Positions 12,165-25,200 of a DNA stretch of 64,000 bases are shown piece by piece. The notes below the pieces were generated by a model. That model was not told the DNA's origin, searched no databases, and worked only from the letters and a program-made list of their open reading frames with translations. The DNA comes from Utricularia gibba. Lineage: Eukaryota > Streptophyta > Magnoliopsida > Lamiales > Lentibulariaceae. The stretch is from assembly GCA_002189035.1 (NCBI GenBank), contig NEEC01000010.1, forward strand, positions 1,674,001 through 1,738,000, in the 5' to 3' direction. The position numbers and the translations under genes are program-made. Numbering within the stretch: the first letter of the stretch is position 1; each line of letters starts with the position of its first letter.

Positions 12165-12356
12165 TCAAAATTCAAAAATAAACACAAAAGCTAGGGTTCC
12201 TCCAATTCCTAAGGTAGCAAACGCCATTTCAGCAAAACAAACCTGAGCAGCAGGCAGCCTCAGCAAATTGCCCCAGCTATAGACAACAAAAACGCCTTTG
12301 CCTACTAATGAAGAAACAATCCCCGCCGCAAACTTGCCACTTGAATCAGCAATCAA
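12165..12356 (-). other. small hydrophobic open frame or leader exon upstream of the EngB gene
   Basis: A 63-codon frame opening with TTG and containing two hydrophobic stretches (KGVFVVYSWG; FATLGIGGTLAFVFIF). Inside it, CTGCTCAG|GTTTGT at about 12240 is a good splice donor, and the CTCAG just above the EngB ATG could be the acceptor. The simplest reading is a 5' leader exon of the EngB gene. A small membrane-protein gene is possible but has no ATG and no family I recognise. Confidence 0.25.
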
Positions 12357-13659
12357 CTTCTAATCCGTAGAACACCGGATCCACACGAATTTTCCGTAGG
12401 ATGAAGGTTTCATAATTTCTTCCCGTTGGGTTTTCTTCCTCCGTCTTCAATGGCTTCATGGGCCTTCCGTTTTCTGGCCCAAACGGTTTCTCCTTTATCC
12501 AAACTACAGTCACTATTGTTGTGACTGTTTGGTAAAATTGTAGTAAAATGAAAATAATTTAGATAAATTGGTCATTCTATCCTTCAATGTTTAATAATTA
12601 TTAGACATTACTACTACTATACAAGTCCAACTATAATATTAAAATAAATATTCATAATAATTTAAAAATATTTAAAATATGTATGATATATAGATAAATT
12701 ATACATGGAATAAGTTTTATTTAGGATAAAAAGAAGTATATGAAAATATAATTTTATCTCTCATTAATTTATTCCATATTCATGGAATAAATTATGTGAA
12801 CTATAATTTATTCCATTTACTAAATATCATTTTTTTCTTTTCTCATTTAATTATCTATTTTTATACTTTTTACCAAACACATTCTTGGTAAAATATGTTA
12901 TTTCAACATGTTTGTAAGTTAAAATTAGTGGACGTTACTTACAAAACATGATGAACCGGGTGCTGTTATTTACAATGTTGATGCCACCAAAAGCGATCTT
13001 ACCTTATGTTTGATTACAAACTAGAAACATGATGAGTGGTCGGTCACACGACACACTTCCAAGCATCATTGATAACACGTATCGATGTCATTTCCGGTCG
13101 TGTGTTGAGCTTTCAGTCCAAGGGTGGGTAAGGATTGGATATCTTACCGAATTGGTTGAAATATTACATACAGATTATATTTCTAAACTTGTGTGGCCAA
13201 GGTTATTTTTTATATGTCGATTAGTTTGGCTACTTGCGGACAAGGAAGTACCAGGTACCAGCGCTGCTGTCTTAATGTACTGCTTGCTGTGTTGTTAGTG
13301 AACAGCAGATAATGGTTACGGCCGGAGACCTGTGTGGTCCCTTTCCTACCGTTTCTCGCACATAATTCCATCCTCTAACATTTACTTGTTAAAAACATAA
13401 GGGAGGCTTGTGGATGTGCGGCCTGTAGAAGAGTTCAAGTCAGGTCGCGCATCCGGCTCCTTCAGAGGAGGTAAAGACAACAGGACACGGTCTGTCCGAA
13501 CGCTGCAGGAGGCATCATCAACCGAAGACCTAAAGTATCAGGGTTAGGGAGAAATAGCAACAATGTTGAAAAAAAATGGTATTTGAGAAGAGATAGATAT
13601 CTCATATTTAGAGTTAAAATGATGTTTAACTAGTTTATATGCGATATCAAATCATTAGT

Positions 13660-13660
<1 letters not shown>

Positions 13661-13686
<26 letters not shown>
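13661..13686. repeat. (AT)13 microsatellite
   Basis: Perfect AT dinucleotide run in intergenic DNA. Confidence 0.9.
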
Positions 13687-13692
<6 letters not shown>

Positions 13693-14510
13693 GATTTTTG
13701 AAATCGAAAAATTATTCATAAAAAGTATTTTAATCATTGACGATCGAAAAATCTCTTCAAATAATTCTTTTGAATTTCAAAAGATTAAGAAATCATTTAG
13801 AATAACATGTTATATGACTGAGGTTTTGATAGTTTCTCGTTATTAGTATTATATTTATAACAAACACATGGTGAGATGGATATAGAGGCTGAAGCCTGGT
13901 CTGGATCGGCGGTGGACGTGTGTGGGAGGGGAGGGACACTCCAAGGCCGACTGTAGCTTTTTGAACGTGTTCCAGACTGATGCGCCTTCCTTTCTCATCC
14001 CCACCACTTTTCCCAAAGACCTCGTCTCTTGTCTCCATCCTCTTCTGTATTTTTGACAGAGACCATTCTTTTGGAAGACACATTAAAGCAAAGGAGGAAA
14101 TGTGTATGTGATTGATTATTGGAAGACTCAATAACATCACCCATCATGTCGCGTACATGAATGCAGACTTGAATGCAGGAAAACCGCTTCTACTTTTCTG
14201 GATCCACGCCCACACCTGTCGCAGGCAGCAACCCATCCCTGCCCGGGAACTCGCTGGATCGAATCAAGTCTCAGTTAGATGAAAAGTAATTCTCCTATCG
14301 GTTGTTGAGTACCGTTGTTCTCCCTAAAATGCACAATAATTCCCCTCGTGATGGGGAAAAAGAAAAGGCTGTAATAAAAGTTAGGGAACTGATGCTGTTA
14401 CGTCATCCTCAAACGTTAATGAGCCACGGGGGGCCTGCCCATCACGGCAACTGATGAAAAAAGGGAACTCAATTGGTTATACTCTAAAGACTTCATTGAT
14501 AATATTAGGA

Positions 14511-15012
14511 GAAAATTGTAATAAAAATAGTTCAAGTTTTGATTAGTATAAAAAATTTAATTCTCAATTTTCAAAAGTACAAAAAAGAAAAAACGCATAG
14601 ATTTATCAAAATCATGTAATAAACATTAAAATAGTTTTCAAATTTTTTTAAAAATGAACTAATTCATGACAACATAAACCTAGTTTTATACTTCCCAAAA
14701 AATTATATTAGGACTTTTAGTATTTACATTTGGAGTTCAACGAATCGAATGATATTTTTATTAAGATTATATTGTATTTATATTTCATATAATTCAAAAT
14801 GACGATAGTTATATATATATATGAATGCATCATTATAACAATTTGTTAAAATCAGTTAATTTTGATAATATTTAAGGATTAAATTTTTAATATTAAATAT
14901 ATCATTTTATAAGTTAAAAACAAATTGGTGAGTGTACAACACAATTTTAAAATTTAAGGATTAAATTTTTTATAGTAAGTGTAACTTAGAATGTTGTCAA
15001 CAAACTCTACCC
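14511..15012 (+). repeat. dispersed AT-rich repeat, family 1, copy B
   Basis: The longest of the three family 1 copies. It starts GAAAATTGTAATAAAA and ends ACAAACTCTACCC. Shared interior landmarks include GGAGTTCAACGAATCGAA (compare copy C) and GTTAATTTTGATAATAT. Same orientation as the other copies; non-coding. Confidence 0.6.
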
Positions 15013-15766
15013 TAGATATCCGACACCAAAATTAGGTTTGTAATACTCACATGCACTTAAGTGATTGACTTATTTAATTATATTATATTTCAAATTAATA
15101 ATTAAAATAATCAATTTTGTCATACATATATCATAGGTAATAAGCATTAAAATAATCCCTTGCACTTGGATTCGTTCTAATTATGAGGAATGTAGCACTA
15201 GTGTAGCTTAGTGGCAACAGTGATGACCTGTAAGTAATTAATCCACAAATAAGTGATGATAAATAAGATTCCGTATGCCCTTTTAAAACCCTGGGGTCCA
15301 CTCGAGTGCAGTAATGCCCACGCTATGCTGGCCAGGTGGACCAATCACAGCACGCTCTTAGGGGCAATCATTGACGGTTAATCGCATTAAGCCGTCCTAA
15401 TCAGACCTGGATTTGTCCCAGGTAAAGGTAAAAGTGAAGGACCGGGTGGGGCGCAGGGATTCGGTGCGCCCTCGTGCAGATAAAATTATTATGGGCCTGC
15501 GCCCTACGGTTATTAGTTGCTGATAACCACTTCGGCTGGCCAATCAGAATCTAATTAAGCGTCGAGGTGAGGCAACGAGAGACACAGGGGATGCAAATTG
15601 AAAAAAAGTAAACGAGATCTAATAGAGTGGTTGGCGTCCGCTACCCCCGCATTCTTCCCATTTTCAAAAGATCGGCAGTACCGAAGATTGGAGAGTGTAG
15701 TTGAGGACTGCAGAGAAGGCGCAGGAGAACGAATTCTTCTCCAGATTTGTGAGATTGGGAATAGTT

Positions 15767-18542
15767 ATGGGCAAATCTGCTCCATCTTGCTTCAAGATCC
15801 TCGCCTGTGGGAGCCGCTCCGTCGACCATGACGACGTCCAAGCTACCGATGTAGGAACTCGCTTACTTTTTCTTTTCTTGAGCTGCATTTCGGTGCTGCG
15901 TTTGGTTTTTGTTACGGGGAAGCGTTGATTTGCTTTTAAGGAAGGCTAGATTTGAAGAAGCGGATCTGTCAATTGTTTTGATGTGGAATGGATTTGATTG
16001 TGACTTAGGCGGTTTCAATTTGATTCCTTAAGGATGATTTTTTGAATGTTCCTTGAAATGAAATAATTTTTTTTTTTTGGAATCTGCTCGTAGAGCAAGG
16101 GTACAAGTGATCGGCGTGGGTGGAGTTTCCGGAAGAGATCGGCTAGACATCGCGTGCTGACTGACAATGTCGGTCAAGAAGTCCCTCAGTCCGCAAACAA
16201 GGAAAACCATGAAGCAAATGGAGTGAACTTAGACGCAGAGGCTGGTTTAGATGTGACTGAAAAAACCCCAGTCGTTCAGCCGACTGAGGAAAAGATTGCG
16301 GCGTCTACTCAACAGGAATCAAAAATATCAGACATTCTTGTTGCGGATGAGGATAATTGCGAGGAACATTGCACCTTTGATGAGGCTAGTGTTATAAAAA
16401 TTCAGGCTTCCATTAGGGGATTTCTGGTAACCTTTCCGCAATTCTTTCAGACTCAATGACTCGCTGGTTTACCAGGAATGAGGGATGACTGTATGTTTTA
16501 TCGGCAGGCTCGAAGGTCGTTCTTGAAGGAGAAGAATGTTACTAGCTTACAAGCTGCTGTGCGAGGACACTTGGTTCGTAGGCAGGCTGTTGGGGCACTT
16601 CGGTGTGTCCAAGCAATTATCAAAATCCAAGCTCGGGTACGAGCTCAACGTGCACGATTGCTTGTTGATGGCCCTAAAGATTCTGCAAAATTGGTAGGAA
16701 CCAAGGAAAAAGGATCAGCTGCTGTGCGTGGCTGCTTTTTTAATCATAATTTGCGCGTCTTGACTGGAAGCGTTACTTGTCCCATAAGTAGCATTCTGAT
16801 TTGAGAATGTCTCTTTGTTACAGGCTAAGAGAGAAGCTGAACCAAATAGCAGATACACTTCCGTATCCTTCGACAAACTACATACCAATGCTTTTGCAAA
16901 TCAGGTAAACACATGTGCCTGGCGTCGTTTTAAATTCTTAAATTATAGGCACTTATGTTTTCAATGAATGCGTATTAAGCTTATGCTGTCAACGCCGAGG
17001 ACCAAATGCATCAGCATCAAATGTGAACCCAAGGCGGACTCCTGGAGATGGCTTGAAATGTGGACATCAGTTTCGACTGTCACCGAGGAGCGTCAGGAGT
17101 CTGAATCAGCTACCAGTGAGAAATCTGCTGAAAGCTCCGAAGATTCTGATGCTGCCATTAATGACAGTGTAGCTGCCCCCGTGAGCCGCTCAGTCACAAT
17201 TGAAGTGAAACCTGAATTGGCCGGATCAGGGGAAGGTTCTGAAGATGAAAACAATGCAATTGTTTATCATGCAGACAGCTTCAATCTTCAGCCACCGAAA
17301 CACGTAGCGCCTTCCCCCCTTAACCCGGGGCTGGTCGTTTCAGAATCTGCTCCCACCGAAATAGAGATGAATGGCATTGAGGCAGAAAAGTCTCTTTCCA
17401 AGAAGGAATCTGGAAGCGATGGGATGAAAGCCGAACCAAAACTTTTGTCTATTGAGCAACCGAACACTGAAGTTAAAAGATTTGCGAGAAAGGCTAGTAA
17501 TCCAGCTTTCATTGCCGCACAGTCGAAGTTTGAGGATCTGACTTCAGCTGCTACACCCCTGAAGTCTACCAGCTTCTCCAGTTATGACCAGTATTCTTCT
17601 GCCACTGATCAGTCAATCAAGTCAAGGGATAAAGTACTTCCCGATGGTGTTACATCGTCTGTTTCAGCAATTGGGATTGGTGGCTCTGAATGCGGAACTG
17701 AACTTTCTATTTCCTCTACCCTGGATTCATCAGATGCCTCTGAATCTGGAATCATTGAAATTCAACCGGAAACAGGAGTTTCATATGAGCCCAATCATGT
17801 TGCGAGCCAGGAGGTGGAGCCCGATCCTTCATATGCTGCGGCCAAGGAATTAGAGGAATCAGCCAATCCTGTAACAAACTCGCTTCTGATTGAGAACACC
17901 CCAACATCAAAGCAGAAGCCGTCACCTGAACATTCCCCAAGAAGCCATGTGAGTCAAATTACTGCCCCGAATCTCATGCAACACCCTCCAGCCAAGTGTC
18001 TGCTGCCAACTCCAAGAAGAGAAGTAAAGGGGAAAAAGCTGAGTCTCATCCCAAGTTCAGGCCTATGATCACTGAAAAAAGACAGCCTTCAAATCTCAAT
18101 CCAGATTCTTCCTCTAGAAACAGCGTGGAGCATTCACAGGAGCATAAATCCAGGGGTTCTAGAAACTCGTTTGGTTCAACAAAACATGATCACAAGGATC
18201 AGGACCCAAGAGATACCACTAGCAGCAGCAACTCTCTACCAGGATATATGCAAGCTACTGAATCCGCAAAGGCTAAATTGATTGCAAATGGTTCCCCAAG
18301 ATCAAGTCCAGATATACAAGACAAGGATACGTTCATAAAAAAGAGGCATTCTCTTCCTGGTTCAAGTGACCGGCATGGATCTCCTCGTATCCAGCGTTCT
18401 CTATCTCAGGCACAGGAGACTGCAAAAGGAAGCAACACAAAATCTCCTCAAGGTTAGCTCCTAACTAAGCCATTTACCTCCTTGAGCAAACATATTTCAT
18501 CTCACTCTGATACTCTTCCTAGACCGGAAATGGCGGCGCTGA
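15767..18542 (+). CDS. IQ67-domain calmodulin-binding protein (IQD32-like), with a one-base frame break
   Basis: Six exons: 15767-15850, 16094-16426, 16508-16693, 16824-16904, 16980-18452, 18523-18542. They give about 725 aa if the frame break is bridged. The protein starts MGKSAPSCFK, typical of the IQD30-32 clade. Three IQ motifs lie between about residues 128 and 190 (IKIQASIRGFLARR, SLQAAVRGHLVRR, IKIQARVRAQRAR), and the C-terminus has YMQATESAKAK, SPRIQRSLSQAQ and a final RKWRR. IQD proteins are microtubule- or nucleus-associated calmodulin scaffolds. The frame changes at the C4 run 17965-17968. Upstream codons read SPRSHVSQITAP, and one frame over the clade block ESHATPSSQVS follows. 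Without correction the protein stops at 18068 and loses its last 160 residues. The homologue adjoins the CCCH and ARF5 genes in Arabidopsis, as here. Confidence 0.9.
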
Positions 18543-19366
18543 TGAAATGGAGGGTTGCAAAAAACTGCGGTGGAAAAGAAATCACCCCTTCAAATCTACA
18601 GATTCTGTTTGTATCTTTTCAGAAACATACAAAGAGGCAAGACCTTGTGTTTGTAAATTTGAGTTATTTTTTCCCTTGGTTGGAGTGGCATTTGCTTGTG
18701 ACCTTAGCTTGTGTTTGTTCTGAACTGGAACCATTTTTTTGTGTTTGTTTGTTTGTTTGTTTTTTTGATGATGTGTTGAATTCTATTTTCAATTCCACTT
18801 AAATACCTTCATTTGTTTCATTCACACCATTCCATTCCCTGTAGAATCAATTAAATTAAATATCATTATTCTATTTTTCTTTAGGAAAATTATAATAAAA
18901 ATTCAATACTAAATCTTGAAAATTAGAAATTAATTTAATACGCAACGAATAACTCATATCCTCTGCGTCCATTGTTCTATTTTTTAATTGAAAAGAAATA
19001 TAAAGAAATGAGCATCTTTCCTCATTTTATACACACCAATGCCGTGTCCGACTTTTCAACCGGTTAGCGGCGGAACGCTGAAGAGGGCGGGGAGAAACCG
19101 TGGATGGATCTAGGGTACCCGCCTAGGGTTCTGTGGAACTCCCGCGCTGACGCTCTCTTCGAGTTTTGCTGCAATATGGAAATCTGACATCAAATTTGAC
19201 GCGCTGACATCAAATTTGGGAAGCAATCGACTAAAAATCGGGAAATCTGAGAGTGCTTAAAGACAGTTGGCGAGCAAGACGACCTAGAGCCGGGATATTT
19301 GATCGAATGCATAAGATTCACGTCCAATTTTATATATTTTTCTACTCGAATCAATCTATGGTTAAT
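18543..19366. other. spacer between IQD and CCCH genes
   Basis: Probably the IQD 3' UTR, followed by the CCCH promoter and leader. A (GTTT)n-like stretch lies near 18741-18760. A 60-base fragment near 18890 resembles the start of repeat family 1 (GGAAAATTATAATAAAAA). In-frame ATGs at about 19307 and 19358 precede the chosen start of the CCCH gene. Confidence 0.45.
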
Positions 19367-21796
19367 ATGGAAGGATCGAAGAAGGTGAAAAGGGTTACTT
19401 GGGCATCCGATCTTGATCTTTGTCAGGTACATCCTTGAAAGCTTTTTCGTGGAGAATTCGTTGAGGGATTTGTAAAATTGGGACACAGCATTTTTCACAG
19501 TTAATGTATGAAGAACAAAGGGGTTGCCCGAGTCGGGGTTTTAGTGTATGTTCTTAGTTTGTTTTTCACTGCGCAAGTGTGGTGGGCAGATGGATATTGA
19601 TATGGGTTGCTTGTTCAAGCGGCGTTTTTCAACTTTGTACAATCAAGACACAGGGGATCTTTTCAAAAGTTCATTTTAGTTGTTAACTGGCAAGGCATTG
19701 ACTTTGTTTCTTTGAAATCAAACTATCGGCCCGTTTTCAAACCGCATCAGATTGATCCAATGGTGAAAAAACTTTAACCACACTAAGCCTTATTGATGAA
19801 TGAACGGAGAATGGTGCTGAAGGGAAATGAAAATTTACAATGACAATTAAACGCGGTACCACCCAGTCAAAAACTATGCACAGCATCGGTTTTAAGTAGA
19901 TGATTGTTTTGTGCTGAGGCTGCATGCGATTGCAACTGTATTCACCTTGTTGCTAAAGTGGTGGTGAATTTTTACTTGTCCTAAAGTTGTGAGTAAGGTT
20001 AGTGGATGTATGAGGTTTTTGTTGCTTTGGTTCCTGAAATTGGGGGAGTCTTTTTAACTTCTCGTGGTATGGGTCTTCAGAGCATTGTTTAGCTGCTGGT
20101 TGACTTATTGAGCATTTTCTTTGTTTTTCTTTGTGGTGAATGTTTTAAATGTGTGCATCTACTGCATCATTCCAACTGGTGTTATATATTTTCTTGAGGT
20201 ACTTGGATTCAAATATGAGGTTGAATACTTCATTTTGTTTTTTAGGTAAGGATGTTTTTGGTGGATGAATCTCCTTCGGAAGTAGCTATTGGAACTCAAG
20301 ACCATCTCCAAGCTAAAGCATCAGGTTCAGCGCTACATGAGGTTCTGGCTTCGTATGCAAATCTGCCACCGGGATTCGAAGGATTGCAGCATGCAAACTC
20401 ATGGAGAGCGAAGCTATCTCAGATACCACTAGTGAAATGGAAGTTCCCTACTAGGGTGAGTATGTATATGCATTATCTTTTGCTTACATCGCTTGGTTTT
20501 TCTGTCATGTCCTTTCTTCTAGCTCAAATCCTGAAAGGAAAGAAGCAAGGATCGTGTGACTTCATATTTTAGATTCTAGCCTCTCAATCATGAGGCTGCT
20601 CTCATTTAGGTGTTGGTGTTCACCATCCTTGATAAGATCTTTTCTTGCGGTGCAGTTTCAAGTTAATAGGGATTGGAGTGTGGTTGCTGGAGAGGAAAGC
20701 ACAGAAGTAGAATGCCAGAATCAACGAGAACTGGGAATTTTAGAAGCTATATACCCCCGTCCGTCAGCCATTCCTCCCAAGTACAGTTCACATATCCTTA
20801 GCTATGTTGCATTTGTTCCTTATCATCGAACATGGATTGTCATTCTATCTGCGTTTTCGCAGCCCCTCTGGACTGGATACGGCGGAATACGCAAATAACG
20901 CGGAACTGACTCCAGTGATTCCGCTCACACCAATCGAAGAAGAAGACACTTCAATGGATCTGAAGCCTGGCTTCAATCCTGCTGGAAATGTTCAATCAGG
21001 ACATGGAGCGTCAGATGCGATGGCAACCTTGACTTCGATTATAGCAGGAACAGATCAGGGAAATCTGATAGATCGTGAGCTGCTTATCAAGATTCTAAGC
21101 GATCCGAAAATGGTGGAGCAGCTCGTTGCAAGCCATGGTCGGCCCTCTGACGTCCAAAGCATGCCCTCGAGTACACAGATCTTAACACCCTCTTCCTCTT
21201 TCCCCAGTTTCAGCCCCAGCAGCAAGCAACAGGATATACCTTCATCCGGAGCATCAGGAACGCAGCCTACAAGACTGCAGATTCTGAGTTCCCAATATGT
21301 TCCCACAGTGAGGCCATCACCAATGGCACCTTTGACTTCAGTTACCACCCACATTCCCAGACCAGATGTTATTCCTGCCACAGGGACCGTGATAGCGCCA
21401 CCCTTTTTTCCTCCAGGATCCATCCCAAATCTTAGGCATCCTCCAGCCGAAGTGGTCTCCACGGCATCTCCCTCGATGGCAGTTCCAGGAATGAAAGATA
21501 TCAACTACTACAAGAGCCTCATCCAGCAACATGGCGGAGAAAGACGAGAGCCCACACCTACACCGCAATTCAATATCCAAAGCAGCCAAGAGCAGACGAC
21601 AGCGATGGGGAAATCAAGAGAATCAAAGCCGAAGATTCTGAAGCCATGCATGTTTTTCAACACCTCGAAGGGGTGCAGGAATGGAGGTAACTGTCCTTTT
21701 CTGCATGAGTTAGTTCCTCAACTAAGAGTTGGCACATCTTCAGAAGTTCCTAGTACAAAAAGACTGAAACTTGACAGTGAAATTACTGGTTCATAA
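19367..21796 (+). CDS. CCCH zinc-finger protein (Arabidopsis At1g19860-like)
   Basis: Four exons: 19367-19426, 20246-20455, 20656-20780, 20863-21796; 442 aa. The N-terminus KRVTWASDLDLCQVRMFL and the segment SYANLPPGFEG mark this plant family. The middle is Pro/Ser-rich and probably disordered. One C-x8-C-x5-C-x3-H finger (C394 to H413, CMFFNTSKGC then CPFLH) sits close to the C-terminus, suggesting RNA or nucleic-acid binding in the nucleus. The molecular target is unknown. Intron 1 is long (819 bp). MEGSKK was chosen as the start; two more in-frame ATGs upstream could extend it. The gene is intact, with an AATAAA at 21913. It converges tail to tail with ARF5, the stops being only 415 bp apart. 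Confidence 0.9.
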
Positions 21797-22211
21797 TTGT
21801 CTGTTCTGGAACTGTTGGTGATGATTGCATAATTCCCCTTCCTGCTTCATTTGTCCCATGATCTTTTCAGTCTCCAGGTTCCATCTATTTGTTTCTCCAA
21901 TTGGTGTTTTGGAATAAAAGTCATGGTAAAATTAACACAGAACAAGAATGGATTCTATCCAGGTGCCCTTTTGATACATTATGCATTGTAGATGTATTGG
22001 AAGCTGATAGACAGTGAATTTGGAGTCTGCTTACATGCAAGCTAGAAAATGAATGCACAACAGTCATACATCACTAAAGCATACCACAACTTGGCTGCAT
22101 TTGCTCTTAACCATCATGATCATCATTAAAAGTTGCATCTAGCACCAGATACACCAACAAGAAATGAGTCTAGAACAAGCCCAATGTGGCAATGAATCCC
22201 ACCGTTCACCT

Positions 22212-25200
22212 TCAGCTGGAATTCGAGCCATTGACGCCTTGAATGCCAACCGAGTTCAGGAGCTGCATTCCCTCTTCACCCATCTGCTTAACTTCCGGTG
22301 GAGAAAGTATTCTGATGCACCGTACACAGCCGACGAACTCACTGCAAAGGCGATGGGTATGATGCAAGTTCAGTTTGCCGAATAACTAGTCGGTGATGGT
22401 AAGCCTAACACAAAGTACTTACTCCCAAGGATCGTCTCCAACAAGAAGAACATCATTCTCAAAGTCCACATACACCAGCTTCCATCCAGATCCAAGATCG
22501 TTCAGCAGGCCTTCCAGGCCGAACATGCGCTCGATTTCGGAACGTAGCTCATTGTAGTCCTTGAATCCTGAAACGTCTATGGACCTTCCAACAGATCCAG
22601 CCTTTTGTATCTGCCAAAGATTATCATTGGGAAAAGATGGTAGGGAAAGTAAGTACAAGATATGGCTTTTTAGGAATGTGCATACCTTGGTGTATGTCCG
22701 GAACCTTGGAGTAGCTTGGTTCCATGAACTGGGCTGCAAGATGTTCCTGTCATCGAAATCAACATTGCTCGATGATGCTCCGCCTGAGTTATCCGCAAAT
22801 TCTTGCATGGAGAAGCCCTGTGAATCTGCTAAGCTTGCTGATGTGATTTGTGATTGAACATCTTGGTTTGATGAAATGTTTCCTACGATATAATCACATG
22901 GGCTTTGGAAATCGCCCTTCTTTAACGCAAAAAAGTCATCCAACACCATGCTGGACACTGAAGGATCAATGATTGTGCTTCCACTGTTGCTACCCTCTGC
23001 ATTTAGATAACCAAAGATGTCGTTCTGGTTGTTGTTCTCACCATTGAAGCCTTTCAGACCGCATAAGCTAAACGGCAGGTTCGAAATGTCGTGTTGGGAC
23101 AGCACTGCCGGAATACTTGTGCATTTTGTGCTGTTGAATTGAGCATCCCAAACCTCTTGGCTTTCTGGTGGCAGAGGAATGTAGGGGTTGTCTGAAGATC
23201 CTGAATGGTCATCAAATTTCCGAACCATGCACAGAGAACCCGCATTCCGGACAACCCCGATTGAGTCAGAGATCGGAGGACCTGCCACTAAATCATCCTG
23301 TCCCGGATACTGAAGCAGGGGATTCGGACCAGCGGACTCCAATTGGGATGAATTACCAGGTTGGCCTTCAATCCATGCACAAGCTTGCTGAGCTGAAAGG
23401 CTGCTATTTTGTTCCACATTCCCCAAAGCGCTTACAGGGCATTGCAGTTTCTCCTCGGAGCCTCCCGGTGTTGGAAAATGCTCTGCTACTAGTGCACTTT
23501 CCGGTACGCTAAGCTCAGGGGCAGTTCCATAGCAGGCATGATTACCAACTCTGTGCACCTTCCCATTTAACATCACATTTGAATTTGTGGCAGGATCATT
23601 TTCTTCTCGTGGGAAAACATCCGCATCCATCTTCTGTCTTCCTATCGGTTGCAGAGGTTTTACTTCTTGTGACACTGAATCCGCTGCGTCTTGCATAACA
23701 GGTGCAATGCAGCCTGCGGAGGAGCTCAATGTGTTAGGAGGTTGTATGAGAATATTTCTTAGTTGATCTGACCACATCCCAGGGACGGCAGAGCATTGAA
23801 AGTTGGCCCCTGAACCATCGGATACTCGGAGGAACTGCCTACTCATCAGAGAATCCCACTCCGCCGGTGCCCCTGCGCCAGAAAAAAATGCTTTTCATGA
23901 TGATATTCCATGGAAGAACTACCCTCTCAGAGAAAGGGAAGTACCCATGAAAGTAGAGTGGAAAGGGCGCTTCATATTTGCAGCTAGAGAAGGGAAAATG
24001 AAGAGGCTTTCAGGTGTCTCGATCTCCCAGGGACTAACTCTGTTTCGCTTGTCGCCACAGCCAGGCTCATCCCACTCCACCTGCAGACATAGCAGAAGAG
24101 CTTCTACTCATATGACGCCCACATTGTTTTTGTCTCTGTTTCAACGTCTGAGTACCTGAAGACTCCGCCATTTGGAGTTGGGCCACCTCAGAGGATCCAG
24201 ATCAGATATGCCGGTGATTGTGCCCATGTATCTGAATACATATGAGAGAAACCATTTACTACAAGCAGATTTCAAGTGATTTTGGTAAGTGAAACACTGA
24301 AGCACCTTCTTTTATTTGATTCTTCAGTTTCGAACATCATTCCAAATCTCATGCCAATAGAAAGCTGGGTACCAAAGACGGCTTTCCGGTATCGAGCTAA
24401 CGGGATGACGAACTCTGAAGAGCATGCCCTGCAACGTGCATGAAATTAAGTGTCAAATAGTCTGCTTTTTCTACTTCAGTTTGTGGTAGATACAGACAAG
24501 TATTCAGAAAGAAGATACCTGGGATTGTAGAAAATTGTAAATGGACTCCGGTTAGCAGCAGCATGTGCCGCTGCGGCGAGGATTCCGATATGCATGCTGT
24601 CCGCAGACAAAACCGAAGATGGCAACGTTGCTTGCTGACGATTAGCTCGCCTGACTCCCAGTAAAAGCTGTGACTTTTCATCTCTGCATATCATGATACA
24701 CAGTTCAAGCATGAACTTTTTTAGAAGTTTGAGAAGCATGAAGCTTTACCTGACAAAGAGAATTGCATCGCCTGCTCTGAGCCTCTTTGCACCGACAAAC
24801 ATACTCCAACCGGTCGTTAGTAAGTGCCTTTTCGGCTGCCCTGAATACAAAACGGTAACAATGAACATTTCAATACTGGAAACTGGAAAAAGCACAGGCT
24901 TTTTCTCTAGAGAACACCCAAAAAGGCTAACCCCGGTATATATGACGAAAGGTCCAGGTATTATCATGTAGATCACGGACAATAAGCTCTTGAGTTGGAG
25001 GTTGCATGGAATAATCCTGCAAAAAAAGCTCAAGAACATGAATGGAGATAATCTGATAACCGAAAAAGCTACAAAACTGCACGCTCTTATACCAGTAGTG
25101 GAAAGAGCTTCTCTGCAGCTCTTCTTGGGACGGAGAAGCCACCATGGGTGCTTGTATCACTGGCTGTCAAGGTCTTGCAGAAGAACTCTGTTGGATGCTT

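Larger units (their letters stand above)
12400..15766. other. repeat-bearing intergenic spacer
   Basis: No supported gene. The stretch includes (AT)13 at 13661-13686 and repeat family 1 copy B at 14511-15012. A 115-codon minus-strand frame at 13793-14140 resembles no family. Near 15200, TAGCTTAGTGG fits a Pol III A-box, but I found no B-box, so a SINE relic is only a suggestion. The last 200 bases are probably the IQD gene's promoter and leader. Confidence 0.5.

Noticed and set aside
13793-14140. 115-codon minus-strand frame
   Set aside because: Low-complexity, no recognised domain, ends in AT-rich sequence.
15195-15260. SINE with Pol III A-box TAGCTTAGTGG
   Set aside because: No B-box or A-rich tail at the expected spacing.
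17947-17990. A 41-nt intron (CAT|GTGAGT ... CCAG) as explanation for the IQD frame break
   Set aside because: Too short for a plant intron, and the phase after the acceptor leads to a stop, not the conserved frame.
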